From positions 1,454,001 through 1,518,000 of the forward strand of contig NC_007406.1 in NCBI RefSeq assembly GCF_000012725.1: a stretch of 64,000 nucleotides of DNA. The letters are read 5' to 3'. Below the pieces are notes generated by a model. The model saw only the letters and a list, made by a program, of their open reading frames with translations. It was not told where the DNA came from and made no database searches. Made by a program: the position numbers and the translations under genes. Of the stretch, positions 1 to 7,429 are shown in pieces (the stretch's first letter is position 1; every line of letters begins with the position of its first letter). The DNA is from Nitrobacter winogradskyi Nb-255. GTDB taxonomy: Bacteria > Pseudomonadota > Alphaproteobacteria > Rhizobiales > Xanthobacteraceae.

Positions 1-613
1 GACCGAACACGTCATTGGAGAGGTTGGCTGCAATCACGACCTCGGCGCCCAGCGCGCGGGCCGTGGAGACGGGCACCGGGTTGACGAGCGCGCCATCGAC
101 CAGCCAGCGATCGCCAACCAGCATCGGTGCAAAAATGCCGGGAAGGGCATAGGACGCGCGCATGGCATCGACCAGCCGCCCGTGCGTAAGCCAGATTTCA
201 TGGCCGGTGCGCACTTCCGTCGCGACGCTCGCGAACTTGAGCGGCAGTTCTTCGATCTGGATGTCACCGAGAGCGTTTTCGAGCCGGGCCGTGAGCTTGG
301 CGCCGCCGATCAGTCCGGAGCCGTTCAACCGGATGTCCAGGTAACTGAAGAGACTCCGAGGCTGCAGGCTGCGAGCCCACTCCTCCATGGTATCGAGACG
401 GCCCGCGGCATAGGCGCCCCCGACCACCGCTCCGATCGATGTGCCCACCACGACATCGGGCTGGATGCCGTGCGCGATCAGGGAACGGAGAATGCCGATA
501 TGAGCGAAGCCGCGCGCGGCTCCGCCGCCGAGGGCCAGTCCGATCACGGGCCGCCTGACGCTATCCAATCCTACTTTCCGGCCGTTCGACCCGTTCTGGT
601 CGCGACCTTTCAT
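1..613 (-). CDS. Patatin-like phospholipase, N-terminal part (runs off the window)
   Basis: Partial gene of 204 visible codons, read on the minus strand from an ATG at 613 with a GGAGG ribosome site just upstream. The protein shows the patatin layout: an oxyanion-loop glycine run with GGGAARG at about residues 29-35, the nucleophile elbow G-T-S-I-G with Ser59, and the catalytic Asp in the D-G-A motif at 173-175. Patatin-like proteins are serine/aspartate-dyad lipid acyl hydrolases; bacterial members of this soluble type usually act on membrane phospholipids. No signal peptide is visible before the glycine loop. The C-terminus lies beyond base 1, so total length and any second domain are unknown. 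Substrate cannot be inferred. Confidence 0.88.
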   Translation of the reverse strand, partial: MKGRDQNGSNGRKVGLDSVRRPVIGLALGGGAARGFAHIGILRSLIAHGIQPDVVVGTSIGAVVGGAYAAGRLDTMEEWARSLQPRSLFSYLDIRLNGSGLIGGAKLTARLENALGDIQIEELPLKFASVATEVRTGHEIWLTHGRLVDAMRASYALPGIFAPMLVGDRWLVDGALVNPVPVSTARALGAEVVIAANLSNDVFG

Positions 614-861
614 ATCCTCCGGCACGATAGAGATTCTCCGACTACCGATATCGGTTACCGCGCTTCCGGCGGACAGGGTGAGCGCAAGACAGGATGAAGT
701 CAGGATGACTTGCCGGATGCTGCTTCGCCCGGGCGGAAATTATCACCGGACAGCGGTGTTTCAACCCGGCGAGCCGGTTTTTAAGCCTTCCACAGCAGGA
801 TGCAATTCTGAACGGGTTCAGAGGCTTGAATTTGCCGTGTTTTCCGGGAAGAACCGGCACC

Positions 862-1911
862 ATGATCTTCGGGGGAAATCATCGATATCGTTCAGGTCGG
901 CGCTCGTGGCCCCTGCTCGTGTCGGTTGTCACGCTCCTCGCGACGTATCCTCACATATCCTCGGCGCAATTGTTCAGCGAACGTCCGCCGCCGGTCCCGC
1001 CGGAATCCGTTCCGGAAGCGCCGCCGCCGGGAGCTGCGATCAGCCTCGCGCCGTCCGCCGATCCGGCGTCGATGCCAAATCTGCCTGCGCCATTGACTCA
1101 GGCGCCGGTCGCCGCCGTTCCGCTGACGTCCTCGCCCAGGGTCGCATCTCCCGCGCAGGCGGTGCTGTCACTGACCGCGCGCTACGGCAAGGATCTGCCG
1201 GCCATCAATAGCGGGCTGATCTGGCGCGTTTATTCCGACCGACCTGACGAGACCGGCGCCTTCAAGCTGGTGCGCGAGGATCATGAGGCGACGCCGAGCA
1301 TCGCGCTCCCTCCGGGCGACTATGTCGTGCACGTTTCGCTGGGGCTGGTCAGCGCCGCGCGGCCCGTGACGCTCAGGTCCGACGCCGACCGGGAGTCGTT
1401 CGTGTTGCCGGCGGGGGGATTGAAGATCGAGGGACGAGTCGGCGCATCGATGATCCCGCCCAACCAGATTTCCTTCAGCATCTATAAAGGCAGCCAGTTC
1501 GAGGGCACCGAACGCGCGCCGCTCCTGCCCAATGTCGCCGGGGGCGACGTCATGCTTCTGCCGGAAGGGACCTACTACATCGTTTCCAACTATGGCGACG
1601 CAAACTCGGTCGTACGATCGGATATCCGGGTGCAAGCAGGGAAGCTGACCGACGTGACGATCTCCCATCGCGCCGCGGTCATTACCCTGAAGCTCGTCAG
1701 TGACAAGGGCGGGGAGGCGCTGGCCAATACGGCGTGGTCAGTCCTGACGCCCGGAGGGGACGTCATCAAGGAGTCGATCGGAGCCTTTCCCCGCGTCGTG
1801 TTGGCCGAGGGGGAATATCGCGTCATCGCCAAGAACGAAGGCAAGGTCTTCGAACGTGGCTTCGAGGTCTCCAACGGCGTTGACGGCGAAATCGAAGTTC
1901 TCGCGCGTTAG
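862..1911 (+). CDS. Exported hypothetical protein with repeated beta-sandwich-like segments
   Basis: A 349-residue protein. I prefer the ATG at 862 (GGAAG-like site upstream) over an upstream TTG at 826. It starts with a basic stretch and a hydrophobic core ending near S-S-A, a plausible Sec signal peptide of about 36 residues, followed by a proline-rich linker (residues about 40-90). The rest has at least three similar segments with the pattern L-P-x-G-x-Y-x-V followed by a short acidic or glycine turn (near PPGDYVV, LPEGTYYIV and LAEGEYRVI), resembling small all-beta carboxypeptidase-regulatory-like folds. No catalytic motif is seen. It is probably periplasmic or surface-exposed. I do not recognise a named family; function unknown. 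Confidence 0.72.
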   Translation: MIFGGNHRYRSGRRSWPLLVSVVTLLATYPHISSAQLFSERPPPVPPESVPEAPPPGAAISLAPSADPASMPNLPAPLTQAPVAAVPLTSSPRVASPAQAVLSLTARYGKDLPAINSGLIWRVYSDRPDETGAFKLVREDHEATPSIALPPGDYVVHVSLGLVSAARPVTLRSDADRESFVLPAGGLKIEGRVGASMIPPNQISFSIYKGSQFEGTERAPLLPNVAGGDVMLLPEGTYYIVSNYGDANSVVRSDIRVQAGKLTDVTISHRAAVITLKLVSDKGGEALANTAWSVLTPGGDVIKESIGAFPRVVLAEGEYRVIAKNEGKVFERGFEVSNGVDGEIEVLAR

Positions 1912-1960
1912 AGCATGATCCCGAAAAGTGGAAACCGGTTTTCGGACAAGATCATGCTCA
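1911..1960. repeat. Short palindromic intergenic repeat, family B (REP-like)
   Basis: Starts at the stop codon of the exported hypothetical gene. The ends GAGCATGATC and GATCATGCTC are perfect inverses, and the middle holds CCGAAAA...TTTTCGG around AAACCGG, so the whole unit can form a long hairpin. Related units lie at 2012, 13082, 50035, 53025 and 57181. It may act as a transcript 3'-end stabiliser, which is inference. Confidence 0.85.
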
Positions 1961-1975
1961 AATAAAAAGCTAGGC

Positions 1976-2072
1976 GACGAGCCTAATTCAACGCAGTTGA
2001 AACAGGCTCTGGAGCATGATCCGGACCCGAAGGGCCGCGCCAGCGCAAGGCGGAAACCGGTTCGCGCGAAGA
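1976..2072. repeat. Second, degenerate family B unit with a GTTGAAACAGGCTCT tail
   Basis: A tail containing AGTTGAAACAGGCTCT (1976-2011) is followed by a degenerate copy of the GAGCATGAT palindrome with an inserted ACCCGAAGGGCCGCGCC segment. The same tail and the same inserted segment recur at 57181-57325, so the unit is composite. It lies between the 862-1911 gene and yidD. Confidence 0.7.
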
Positions 2073-2138
2073 AGCGCGTCAAACAACAATCCAGGGTTTC
2101 ACCTCTGATTGAAATCCGAAGCGACGCTTCAGAAATTG

Positions 2139-2492
2139 CTACTTCGCATTCACGCCGCGCCAGCGGCCGTAACGCCAGGGCCGGTACCACGTCGCGCCGG
2201 ACGGTTTCGCCACGGGAACATTATCGATGCCGGACGTTCCCCACGGACGGCAGCGCAGGATCCGCGCCAGTGTCATCCAGCCGCCGCCCCAAAGCCCGAA
2301 ACGCGCGATGGCTTCGTCACCGTAGGCTGAGCATGTCGGCAGGTGCCGGCAGTTGAACCCCACCAGCGGCGACAATGTGTGACGATAGATCCAGATCAAC
2401 GCCCGCCCCGCATTTCGTGGCAGCCGCAACGCGGCATTCGTACAAGCCGGGCATAACCTGGAGCACCTCACTTCTGATGGAATCGTTTTCAT
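2139..2492 (-). CDS. yidD: YidD-type membrane protein insertion efficiency factor
   Basis: A 117-codon open frame whose core matches YidD: a hydrophobic amphipathic segment (W-I-Y-R-H-T-L-S-P), then the conserved C-R-x-x-P-T-C-S-x-Y block and the R-C-R-P-W-G block. YidD is a small inner-membrane-associated protein that assists YidC-dependent insertion of membrane proteins. The exact start is uncertain: the ATG at 2492 lies inside a fragment of the family A repeat (CTTCTGATGGAATC on the plus strand), so the first dozen residues may not be native and an internal TTG or similar codon may be used. The gene stands alone here rather than with rnpA and yidC, which is common in alphaproteobacteria. 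Confidence 0.9.
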   Translation of the reverse strand: MKTIPSEVRCSRLCPACTNAALRLPRNAGRALIWIYRHTLSPLVGFNCRHLPTCSAYGDEAIARFGLWGGGWMTLARILRCRPWGTSGIDNVPVAKPSGATWYRPWRYGRWRGVNAK

Positions 2493-2758
2493 GGAGTGCG
2501 GGCTTCTATCTTAAGGCACGCAATCGACGGGAGGTTCCCTCTCAGGAACCAGGCCAAGCTGCAATCGCGCCACAAGCCGTGGAAATATCGCACAGTTTTG
2601 CGGATCATGGCAAAGGTTGTCATGGACGCTGACACGTCTCGCGGCTAGTTTCATGATGTTCTGATGACAGATCACCACGTTGGAGCTGGACCGTGAGGGT
2701 CCGGCTGCACGGATTGGGCCCGGTGCTTTAGGGATATCGGTCGCGGGAAGGAACCGAA
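2493..2758. other. Intergenic stretch without a supported gene
   Basis: About 266 bases between the divergently oriented yidD and the 2759 gene. No reading frame with a credible ribosome site or recognisable protein was found. It presumably holds the promoters of the two flanking genes; no specific element can be pointed to. Confidence 0.5.
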
Positions 2759-3676
2759 TTGAGGTTCGCGCAATCATCTGGCTTCTGTGGACGGGCGCTT
2801 TTGTACGCGGCAGCTTTTGGTCTTGCCTTTTCAGGCCCATCGGCCGCATTGGAAAAAGTAGGTCCCGCAAAGGTAAACGTCGAAGCGCGCAAGCAGCCGA
2901 TGCGATTCTCCTGGGTGGCTTGTGAGCCGCGCTGCGGGAGCTGGATCACCGCCGTCGGCCTCGTCACGAGCGAGACCCTTAAAACCTTTAACGACTTCGC
3001 CGCCGGGCGCGATCTTGCTGGGGCGACGGTCGTGCTGGACTCCGGTGGCGGTTCGGTCAACGACGCCATCGCGCTCGGGCGGCGCTGGCGGGAACTCGGC
3101 CTGCGCACCACGGTCGGAACCAGCGTCGTCGTCACGACGGCGGCAGGCGATCGCGCGGCCGTGCTGCCCGAAGCCTATTGCGAGTCCATGTGCGTGTTCG
3201 TGTTGCTGTCTGGAAAAACCCGCTACGTGCCTGAGCGTGCGCATGTTCGCGTTCATCAGATCTGGATGGGAGATCGCGCGGAGAACGCCAGGGCCGCTAG
3301 CTACACTGCCGAGGATTTGACGACCGTGGAGCGCGACATCGGCCGGCTCGCCAAGTACACCTTCGAGATGGGCGGGTCGGGTGACCTGTTGTATCTGGCG
3401 CTTAACATTCCTCCCTGGGAGGCGCTCTATGAATTGTCGCGATCTGAGTTACGTTCCACCAACTTGGTGACGACGGACCGTGTCGCGGATGTGTTGCCGG
3501 ATGGGGAGGTCGCCGAGGCGCCCGTCGCCGATCTCGTCACCAAGCCGGTACAGGATCGCTTTCCTGGCGCCACGAATGCGCCCGCTGTTGTGACGATGAC
3601 GGGACAGCCGACCAAGACGGCCGAAGCGGAGCCCTCCGGCGCTGCTGTGGTGACGACCGTCCCGGCCCGGCAATAG
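2759..3676 (+). CDS. Periplasmic ClpP/crotonase-like fold protein (COG3904 type)
   Basis: A 305-residue protein beginning at TTG 2759 (a purine-rich GGAAGGAA lies 8-14 bases upstream). A signal peptide of about 30 residues ends near G-P-S-A-A. The body has the ClpP-like signature: V-V-L-D-S-G-G-G-S-V near residues 90-100, then helix-turn segments, then C-E-S-M-C-V-F-V-L-L-S-G with a serine between two cysteines at the position of the usual nucleophile. Related exported proteins are annotated as predicted periplasmic ClpP-class proteins; proteolysis has not generally been shown for them. The tail (about residues 240-305) is low-complexity Ala/Val/Thr-rich. It is followed directly by a family A repeat. 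Fold moderately sure, activity unknown. Confidence 0.72.
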   Translation: MRFAQSSGFCGRALLYAAAFGLAFSGPSAALEKVGPAKVNVEARKQPMRFSWVACEPRCGSWITAVGLVTSETLKTFNDFAAGRDLAGATVVLDSGGGSVNDAIALGRRWRELGLRTTVGTSVVVTTAAGDRAAVLPEAYCESMCVFVLLSGKTRYVPERAHVRVHQIWMGDRAENARAASYTAEDLTTVERDIGRLAKYTFEMGGSGDLLYLALNIPPWEALYELSRSELRSTNLVTTDRVADVLPDGEVAEAPVADLVTKPVQDRFPGATNAPAVVTMTGQPTKTAEAEPSGAAVVTTVPARQ

Positions 3677-3772
3677 AGCCTTTCCGCTTCTGATGGAATC
3701 AGAAGCAGGCTCTATTATTGTTTGTCGCGTTTTCTTCACGCGAACCGGTATCCACTTCGCTCGAAAACGCTT
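3675..3772. repeat. Family A modular repeat (hairpin module plus GCGTTTTC/GAAAACGC module)
   Basis: Module 1 is a hairpin built on GCTTCTGAT...ATCAGAAGC inside AGAGCC...GGCTCT. Module 2 runs from GCGTTTTCTTCACGCG through ACCGGTATCCACTTCG to GAAAACGC. It begins at the stop codon of the ClpP-like gene. Comparable copies occur at 35020, 39471, 40492, 61074 and 61827, and hairpin-variant copies at 5291, 5971 and 11921. Confidence 0.9.
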
Positions 3773-3786
3773 TGGCGACGCTGGAT

Positions 3787-4242
3787 TCAGCTTTGCGCGG
3801 TGGTCAGCGCGGCCGATTTGGCCTCGATCTGACCGATGGCGTCGACGACCGCGTCGAACGTAAGCAGGGTGGATGCGTGGCGCGCCTTATAGTCGCGCAC
3901 CGGTTCGAGCAGCGCGATCTCGGCCCATTTTCCTTTGGGGGGCGAGCCGTTTTCCTTCAGCATCCGGCGGACGATTTCGCGCAACTCGCGAAGTTCGCTG
4001 GCGGTCGAGCCGACCACATGGCGCGCCATGATCGAGGAGGACGCCTGGCCGAGCGCGCAGGCCTTCACGTCGTGCGCGAAGTCCGTGACCACGGAGCCAT
4101 CCATCTTGATGTCGATCTTGACGGTGGACCCGCACAGCTTCGAATGGGCGGTGGCGCTGGCGTCCGGCGCGGGCAGACGGCCCAGGCGCGGAATATTGCC
4201 GGCCAGTTCGATGATGCGGGTGTTGTAAACGTCGTTCAGCAT
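3787..4242 (-). CDS. Iron-sulfur cluster scaffold of the NifU/IscU/SufU type, third cysteine absent
   Basis: A 151-residue protein from the ATG at 4242 (upstream in-frame ATG codons lack homology). It aligns with U-type scaffold proteins: the N-terminal Y-N-x-x-I motif, L-C-G-S with Cys37, V-K-A-C-A-L-G-Q-A-S with Cys62, and the C-terminal P-V-R-x-x-x-A-R segment. In IscU and SufU the third ligand is a cysteine just after this arginine; here the sequence is R-H-A-S-T-L-L-T-F (residues 121-129) with no cysteine. Scaffolds assemble transient Fe-S clusters before handing them to apoproteins. This variant may bind a cluster with different ligands or act as a sulfur or zinc carrier. It is next to folE, read divergently. 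Family assignment is solid; mechanism is open. Confidence 0.85.
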   Translation of the reverse strand: MLNDVYNTRIIELAGNIPRLGRLPAPDASATAHSKLCGSTVKIDIKMDGSVVTDFAHDVKACALGQASSSIMARHVVGSTASELRELREIVRRMLKENGSPPKGKWAEIALLEPVRDYKARHASTLLTFDAVVDAIGQIEAKSAALTTAQS

Positions 4243-4491
4243 AAGGTTTCGATATTGAATCGCTGAAAGAGGCGGAGCGCCGCTCTTGGCGACGGGAACC
4301 TCGAAGCCTATATATGTATCTATCGACCGGAAACGCAATCCGGCGATTTTCCGTCGCACCCGGATTGAACTTCAATTCGGACGTTGCAATGTTAAATATC
4401 AAGGGACTCAGGCGTCCGGTGGCGAGAAAGGCCGCCCCGTCTGCCCGGTGACACCTCCGGTCCAACGTCAGGCCGGTCGAACGGAGTGAAG

Positions 4492-5217
4492 ATGGACGCT
4501 TTGATCAAGCCGCTGCGCAGCGGCAAGCCTTCTGACATCAACAAGGCTTCTGATATCAAATCCAGTAACGCCAAGCCTGCCGGCTTTTCTCCCGCTCAAC
4601 TGGACCCGTCGGAGTTTATGGCGGCGGTTCAGCCGAACCGGCAGCGCCCGTCGAGGCATGAAGCTGAAGACGCGGTCAGAACGTTGCTGGCCTATATCGG
4701 CGAAAATCCCGACCGGGAGGGGCTGCTCGATACCCCGCGCCGGGTGATCGAATCGTATGACGAGATTTATCAAGGCTATCATCAGTGTCCGGCCGAAGTG
4801 TTGAATCGGACCTTCGGTGAAACCGCCGGCTATGATGATTTCGTGCTGGTGCGCGACATCCAGTTCACTTCGCAGTGCGAGCATCACATGATGCCGTTCT
4901 ATGGCAAAGCGCATATCGCCTATACGCCGGTGGAGCGGGTGGTCGGGCTGTCCAAGCTGGCGCGTCTGACCGACATCTTCGCCCGGAGACTCCAGACCCA
5001 GGAGCACATGACCGCGCAGATCGCCGCGGCCGTGGACGAGGTGCTCAAGCCGCGCGGCGTCGCCGTGATGATCGAGGCCGAGCATACCTGCATGTCGGTG
5101 CGCGGCGTCGCCAAGCATGGCGCGATGACCGTCACCAGCCGGTTCACCGGCGTGTTCCGAGACGATCCGGCGGAGCAGGCGCGTTTCCTGTCCATGGTAC
5201 GGGGGCAGCCGCGTTAG
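4492..5217 (+). CDS. folE: GTP cyclohydrolase I
   Basis: A 241-residue enzyme converting GTP to 7,8-dihydroneopterin triphosphate, the first step of tetrahydrofolate/pterin synthesis, in the cytoplasm. I use the ATG at 4492 with a GGAG site at 4483; a GTG two codons upstream overlaps that site. The type IA zinc site is complete: Cys129 and His132 in S-Q-C-E-H-H, and Cys200 in H-T-C-M-S-V-R-G-V. The conserved R-D-I-Q-F and E-G-L-L-D-T-P-x-R blocks are present. The first about 50 residues are a non-conserved extension common in Rhizobiales. It is followed after a repeat-filled gap by hisI on the same strand; close functional coupling is not implied. Confidence 0.97.
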   Translation: MDALIKPLRSGKPSDINKASDIKSSNAKPAGFSPAQLDPSEFMAAVQPNRQRPSRHEAEDAVRTLLAYIGENPDREGLLDTPRRVIESYDEIYQGYHQCPAEVLNRTFGETAGYDDFVLVRDIQFTSQCEHHMMPFYGKAHIAYTPVERVVGLSKLARLTDIFARRLQTQEHMTAQIAAAVDEVLKPRGVAVMIEAEHTCMSVRGVAKHGAMTVTSRFTGVFRDDPAEQARFLSMVRGQPR

Positions 5218-5290
5218 TCCCCATCCGCGTTTCGGAGCGAAGCCATTGCTATTCCGGGTTCGCGTGAAGAAAGCACGTCAAGCATAAAGA

Positions 5291-5436
5291 AAGATAGAGT
5301 CTTTCACCTTTTCCATGAAGGGGTGAAAGACTCCAGAGCATGATCCGATCAAGTTGAATCGAACCATGCTCTCGAAGTGGTTGTCTGGTCGCATTTTCTT
5401 GCGGCGACCGGTATCCACTTCGCCGGAAAATGCTGT
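5291..5436. repeat. Composite repeat: family A hairpin variant, GAGCATGAT palindrome and family A module 2
   Basis: AGTCTTTCACC...GGTGAAAGACT forms a perfect hairpin (about 5297-5332). It is followed by GAGCATGATCC...ACCATGCTC (about 5337-5375) and then a degenerate GCATTTTCTTGCGGCGACCGG...CACTTCG module ending near 5436. The block fills most of the folE-hisI gap and shows that repeat modules can be shuffled. Confidence 0.78.
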
Positions 5437-5461
5437 AGGTCCTATTCCGTAGGGATTTCCT

Positions 5462-5899
5462 GTGTCTGGATCGAAATCTTCATCTGAGACCGAGGAAGGG
5501 CTGGCGTTCCAGCCCTCCTTTGACGCGTCCGGGCTCGTGACCTGCGTAGCCACGGATGCCAAAACCGGCGACGTGCTGATGGTAGCGCACATGAATGAAG
5601 AGGCGCTGCGGCGGACCGTCGAGACCGGCGACGCCTGGTATTACAGCCGATCGCGCAAGGCGTTATGGCGGAAGGGCGAGAGTTCGGGTCAGGTCCAGCG
5701 CGTGCTGGAGATGCGGACGGACTGCGATCAGGACGCTGTCTGGATCAAGGTCGAGCAGCAGGGCGCCGCCTGCCATACCGGGCGGCGCTCGTGCTTCTAC
5801 CGGGCGGTGGCAAAAGGCGAGGGCGCGGGAATCCGTCTTGCCTTTGTGGATGCTGAAAGGCTCTTCGATCCGGCCGAGGTTTATCGCGCGAAAGCCTGA
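5462..5899 (+). CDS. hisI: Phosphoribosyl-AMP cyclohydrolase
   Basis: A 145-residue protein starting at GTG 5462, matching the single-domain HisI family of alphaproteobacteria. It hydrolyses the purine ring of phosphoribosyl-AMP in step 3 of histidine synthesis. Diagnostic blocks are visible: [13 protein letters not shown] (residues 64-76), D-C-D-Q-D-A-V-W with the metal-binding Asp87, Asp89 and Asp91, and the zinc cysteines in [10 protein letters not shown] (Cys104, Cys111) together with Cys88. There is no fused HisE domain. It is not next to other his genes here, as is often the case in this group. Confidence 0.97.
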   Translation: MSGSKSSSETEEGLAFQPSFDASGLVTCVATDAKTGDVLMVAHMNEEALRRTVETGDAWYYSRSRKALWRKGESSGQVQRVLEMRTDCDQDAVWIKVEQQGAACHTGRRSCFYRAVAKGEGAGIRLAFVDAERLFDPAEVYRAKA

Positions 5900-5970
5900 C
5901 GGGTTTTCGGGCTTTGCTCGCGACCTGCGTTAAGGCGCCGTTAACCATAATCTTCCACCTTGCGCTTCTG

Positions 5971-6123
5971 GAGCGTTTCAAGCGAAGTGGACACCGGTTC
6001 GCGTAAAGAAAACGCGTCAAATCAAAAGGCTAGAGTCGTTCACCGATTCCATGAAGCGGTGAACGACTCTAGAGCATCGGACCCGAAAGTGGGAACCGGT
6101 TTCGGGATAAATCCGATGCTCAA
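5971..6123. repeat. Composite repeat: reversed family A module 2, GTCGTTCACC hairpin, family B-like palindrome
   Basis: Order: module 2 in the reverse sense (GCGTTTCAAGCGAAGTGG...AAGAAAACGCGTC), then a long hairpin GAGTCGTTCACCG...CGGTGAACGACTC, then a palindrome AGCATCGGAC...CCGATGCT around AACCGGTT. This copy is the closest intergenic match to the repeat-like segment inside the DUF2336 gene at 8663-8760. Confidence 0.85.
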
Positions 6124-6270
6124 TCAATTAACTGGAGCGGCGGCGCTGATTCCATTTGACCAGCGGCCGCTCTAGCGAGCAGCAGCCGTCCGGAGACGTC
6201 GGAATAAGCGACACAATTGCCGAGGTTGCTCCGGAAGACGAGCGGCGGGTTCGCGGGAGCGGAGGTCAGG

Positions 6271-7215
6271 ATGAACGTCGATTCCGCCAATGCCGTTTCC
6301 GGATTGAGCGGAGTCTTCGGTGGAATAACCACCGCCATCAGGCGCGCCGCCGAGGCCACGGGAGCGAGCTTCGAGTACCTGCTCGCGACGGCCAAGATGG
6401 AATCCAATTTCAATCCTCATGCCGCCGCCGGCACGTCGTCCGCCAAGGGCCTCTATCAGTTCATCGAGCAGACCTGGCTCGGCACGGTGAAGGAGGCGGG
6501 GCCCGCGCTCGGCTTTAACGGCTATGCCGACGCTATCGCCAGATCGCCATCCGGTACCTACTCCGTTGCGGATCCGGCGGCCCGCGCCGCCATTCTCAAG
6601 CTGCGCGACGATCCGGCGATTGCCTCGGCGATGGCCGGCGTGCTGACGAAATCCAACAGTTTCAAGCTGACCGGCCTGATAGGCCGCCGTCCGACCGACA
6701 GCGAACTCTACATGGCGCACTTCATGGGCGTCAGCGGAGCCGCGAAACTGATCGCGAATGCCGAAAGCAATCCGCAAGCGTCCGGCGCGCTCCTGTTTCC
6801 GAACGCCGCCGCCGCCAACCGTCCGATCTTCTATGATCATAGCGGCCGTGCGCGCAGCGTGTCGGAAGTCTATGCGGATCTGGATCGGCGCTACGCCGTC
6901 GCCGCCAATTCGCCGGCGACTCGCATGGCCGCGGCGTCCGGGACGCAATTCTCGACGCCGTCTGATCGCGCGGCCTATCTGTCGCGGCTGCCCGATGTCG
7001 GCGGCGTCGCGCCGGTCGCGGCATCATCCTCGGTCGCGCCAAGCCAGCCGATGTTCCGTTCGCTGTTTCAAGTCGGCGAGCGCGCGCAGCCGGTGTCTCC
7101 GGTCGTTCAGGAATTGTGGGGTGTGCCATCTACCACGGCGCAAAACCCATCTACCTCTGATCCGCGTCCGCCGTTCGATCTGTTCAGCGATCGCAGCGGC
7201 GCTTATAGCGAATAG
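6271..7215 (+). CDS. Lytic transglycosylase-like protein (SLT domain)
   Basis: A 314-residue protein. The ATG at 6271 has a GGAGG site six bases upstream and is preferred over an earlier in-frame start. Residues about 25-140 match soluble lytic transglycosylase-type muramidases: A-K-M-E-S-N-F with the likely catalytic Glu44, then S-A-K-G-L-Y-Q-F at 57-64. These enzymes cleave the MurNAc-GlcNAc bond of peptidoglycan. There is no obvious N-terminal signal peptide, so export could use another route, as for flagellum-associated muramidases, or the protein may be cytoplasmic. The C-terminal half is Ala/Ser/Pro-rich. It is followed by a partial family A repeat and then the DUF2336 gene on the same strand. 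Confidence 0.85.
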   Translation: MNVDSANAVSGLSGVFGGITTAIRRAAEATGASFEYLLATAKMESNFNPHAAAGTSSAKGLYQFIEQTWLGTVKEAGPALGFNGYADAIARSPSGTYSVADPAARAAILKLRDDPAIASAMAGVLTKSNSFKLTGLIGRRPTDSELYMAHFMGVSGAAKLIANAESNPQASGALLFPNAAAANRPIFYDHSGRARSVSEVYADLDRRYAVAANSPATRMAAASGTQFSTPSDRAAYLSRLPDVGGVAPVAASSSVAPSQPMFRSLFQVGERAQPVSPVVQELWGVPSTTAQNPSTSDPRPPFDLFSDRSGAYSE

Positions 7216-7244
7216 AGCCTTTCCGGCCTTGATGGAAACGGAAG
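7213..7244. repeat. Truncated family A hairpin module
   Basis: TAGAGCCTTTCC...TTGATGGAAACGGAAG immediately after the transglycosylase stop resembles the left half of family A module 1 but lacks module 2. It is probably a decayed copy. Confidence 0.55.
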
Positions 7245-7429
7245 CAGCGCGGCGCGCTGTGAACGCCTCGCATGACCATCTGTCGCGTTCCGCCTCATGC
7301 GCGTGAACGCCCGCATTAACGAAGCGTCAGCGAAGGCAAATGGTTATGGTGAACTCTTTGTTAAGCGTCATGGTTTATTTTCTATGACCGGCACCGTTTC
7401 GCGATGTCGGTGCGTAAGCCGGAAACACC

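Noticed and set aside
1911-1960. Family B palindrome as an intrinsic terminator
   Set aside because: No U-run follows the stem on either strand and the same unit occurs within operons; classed as a repeat.
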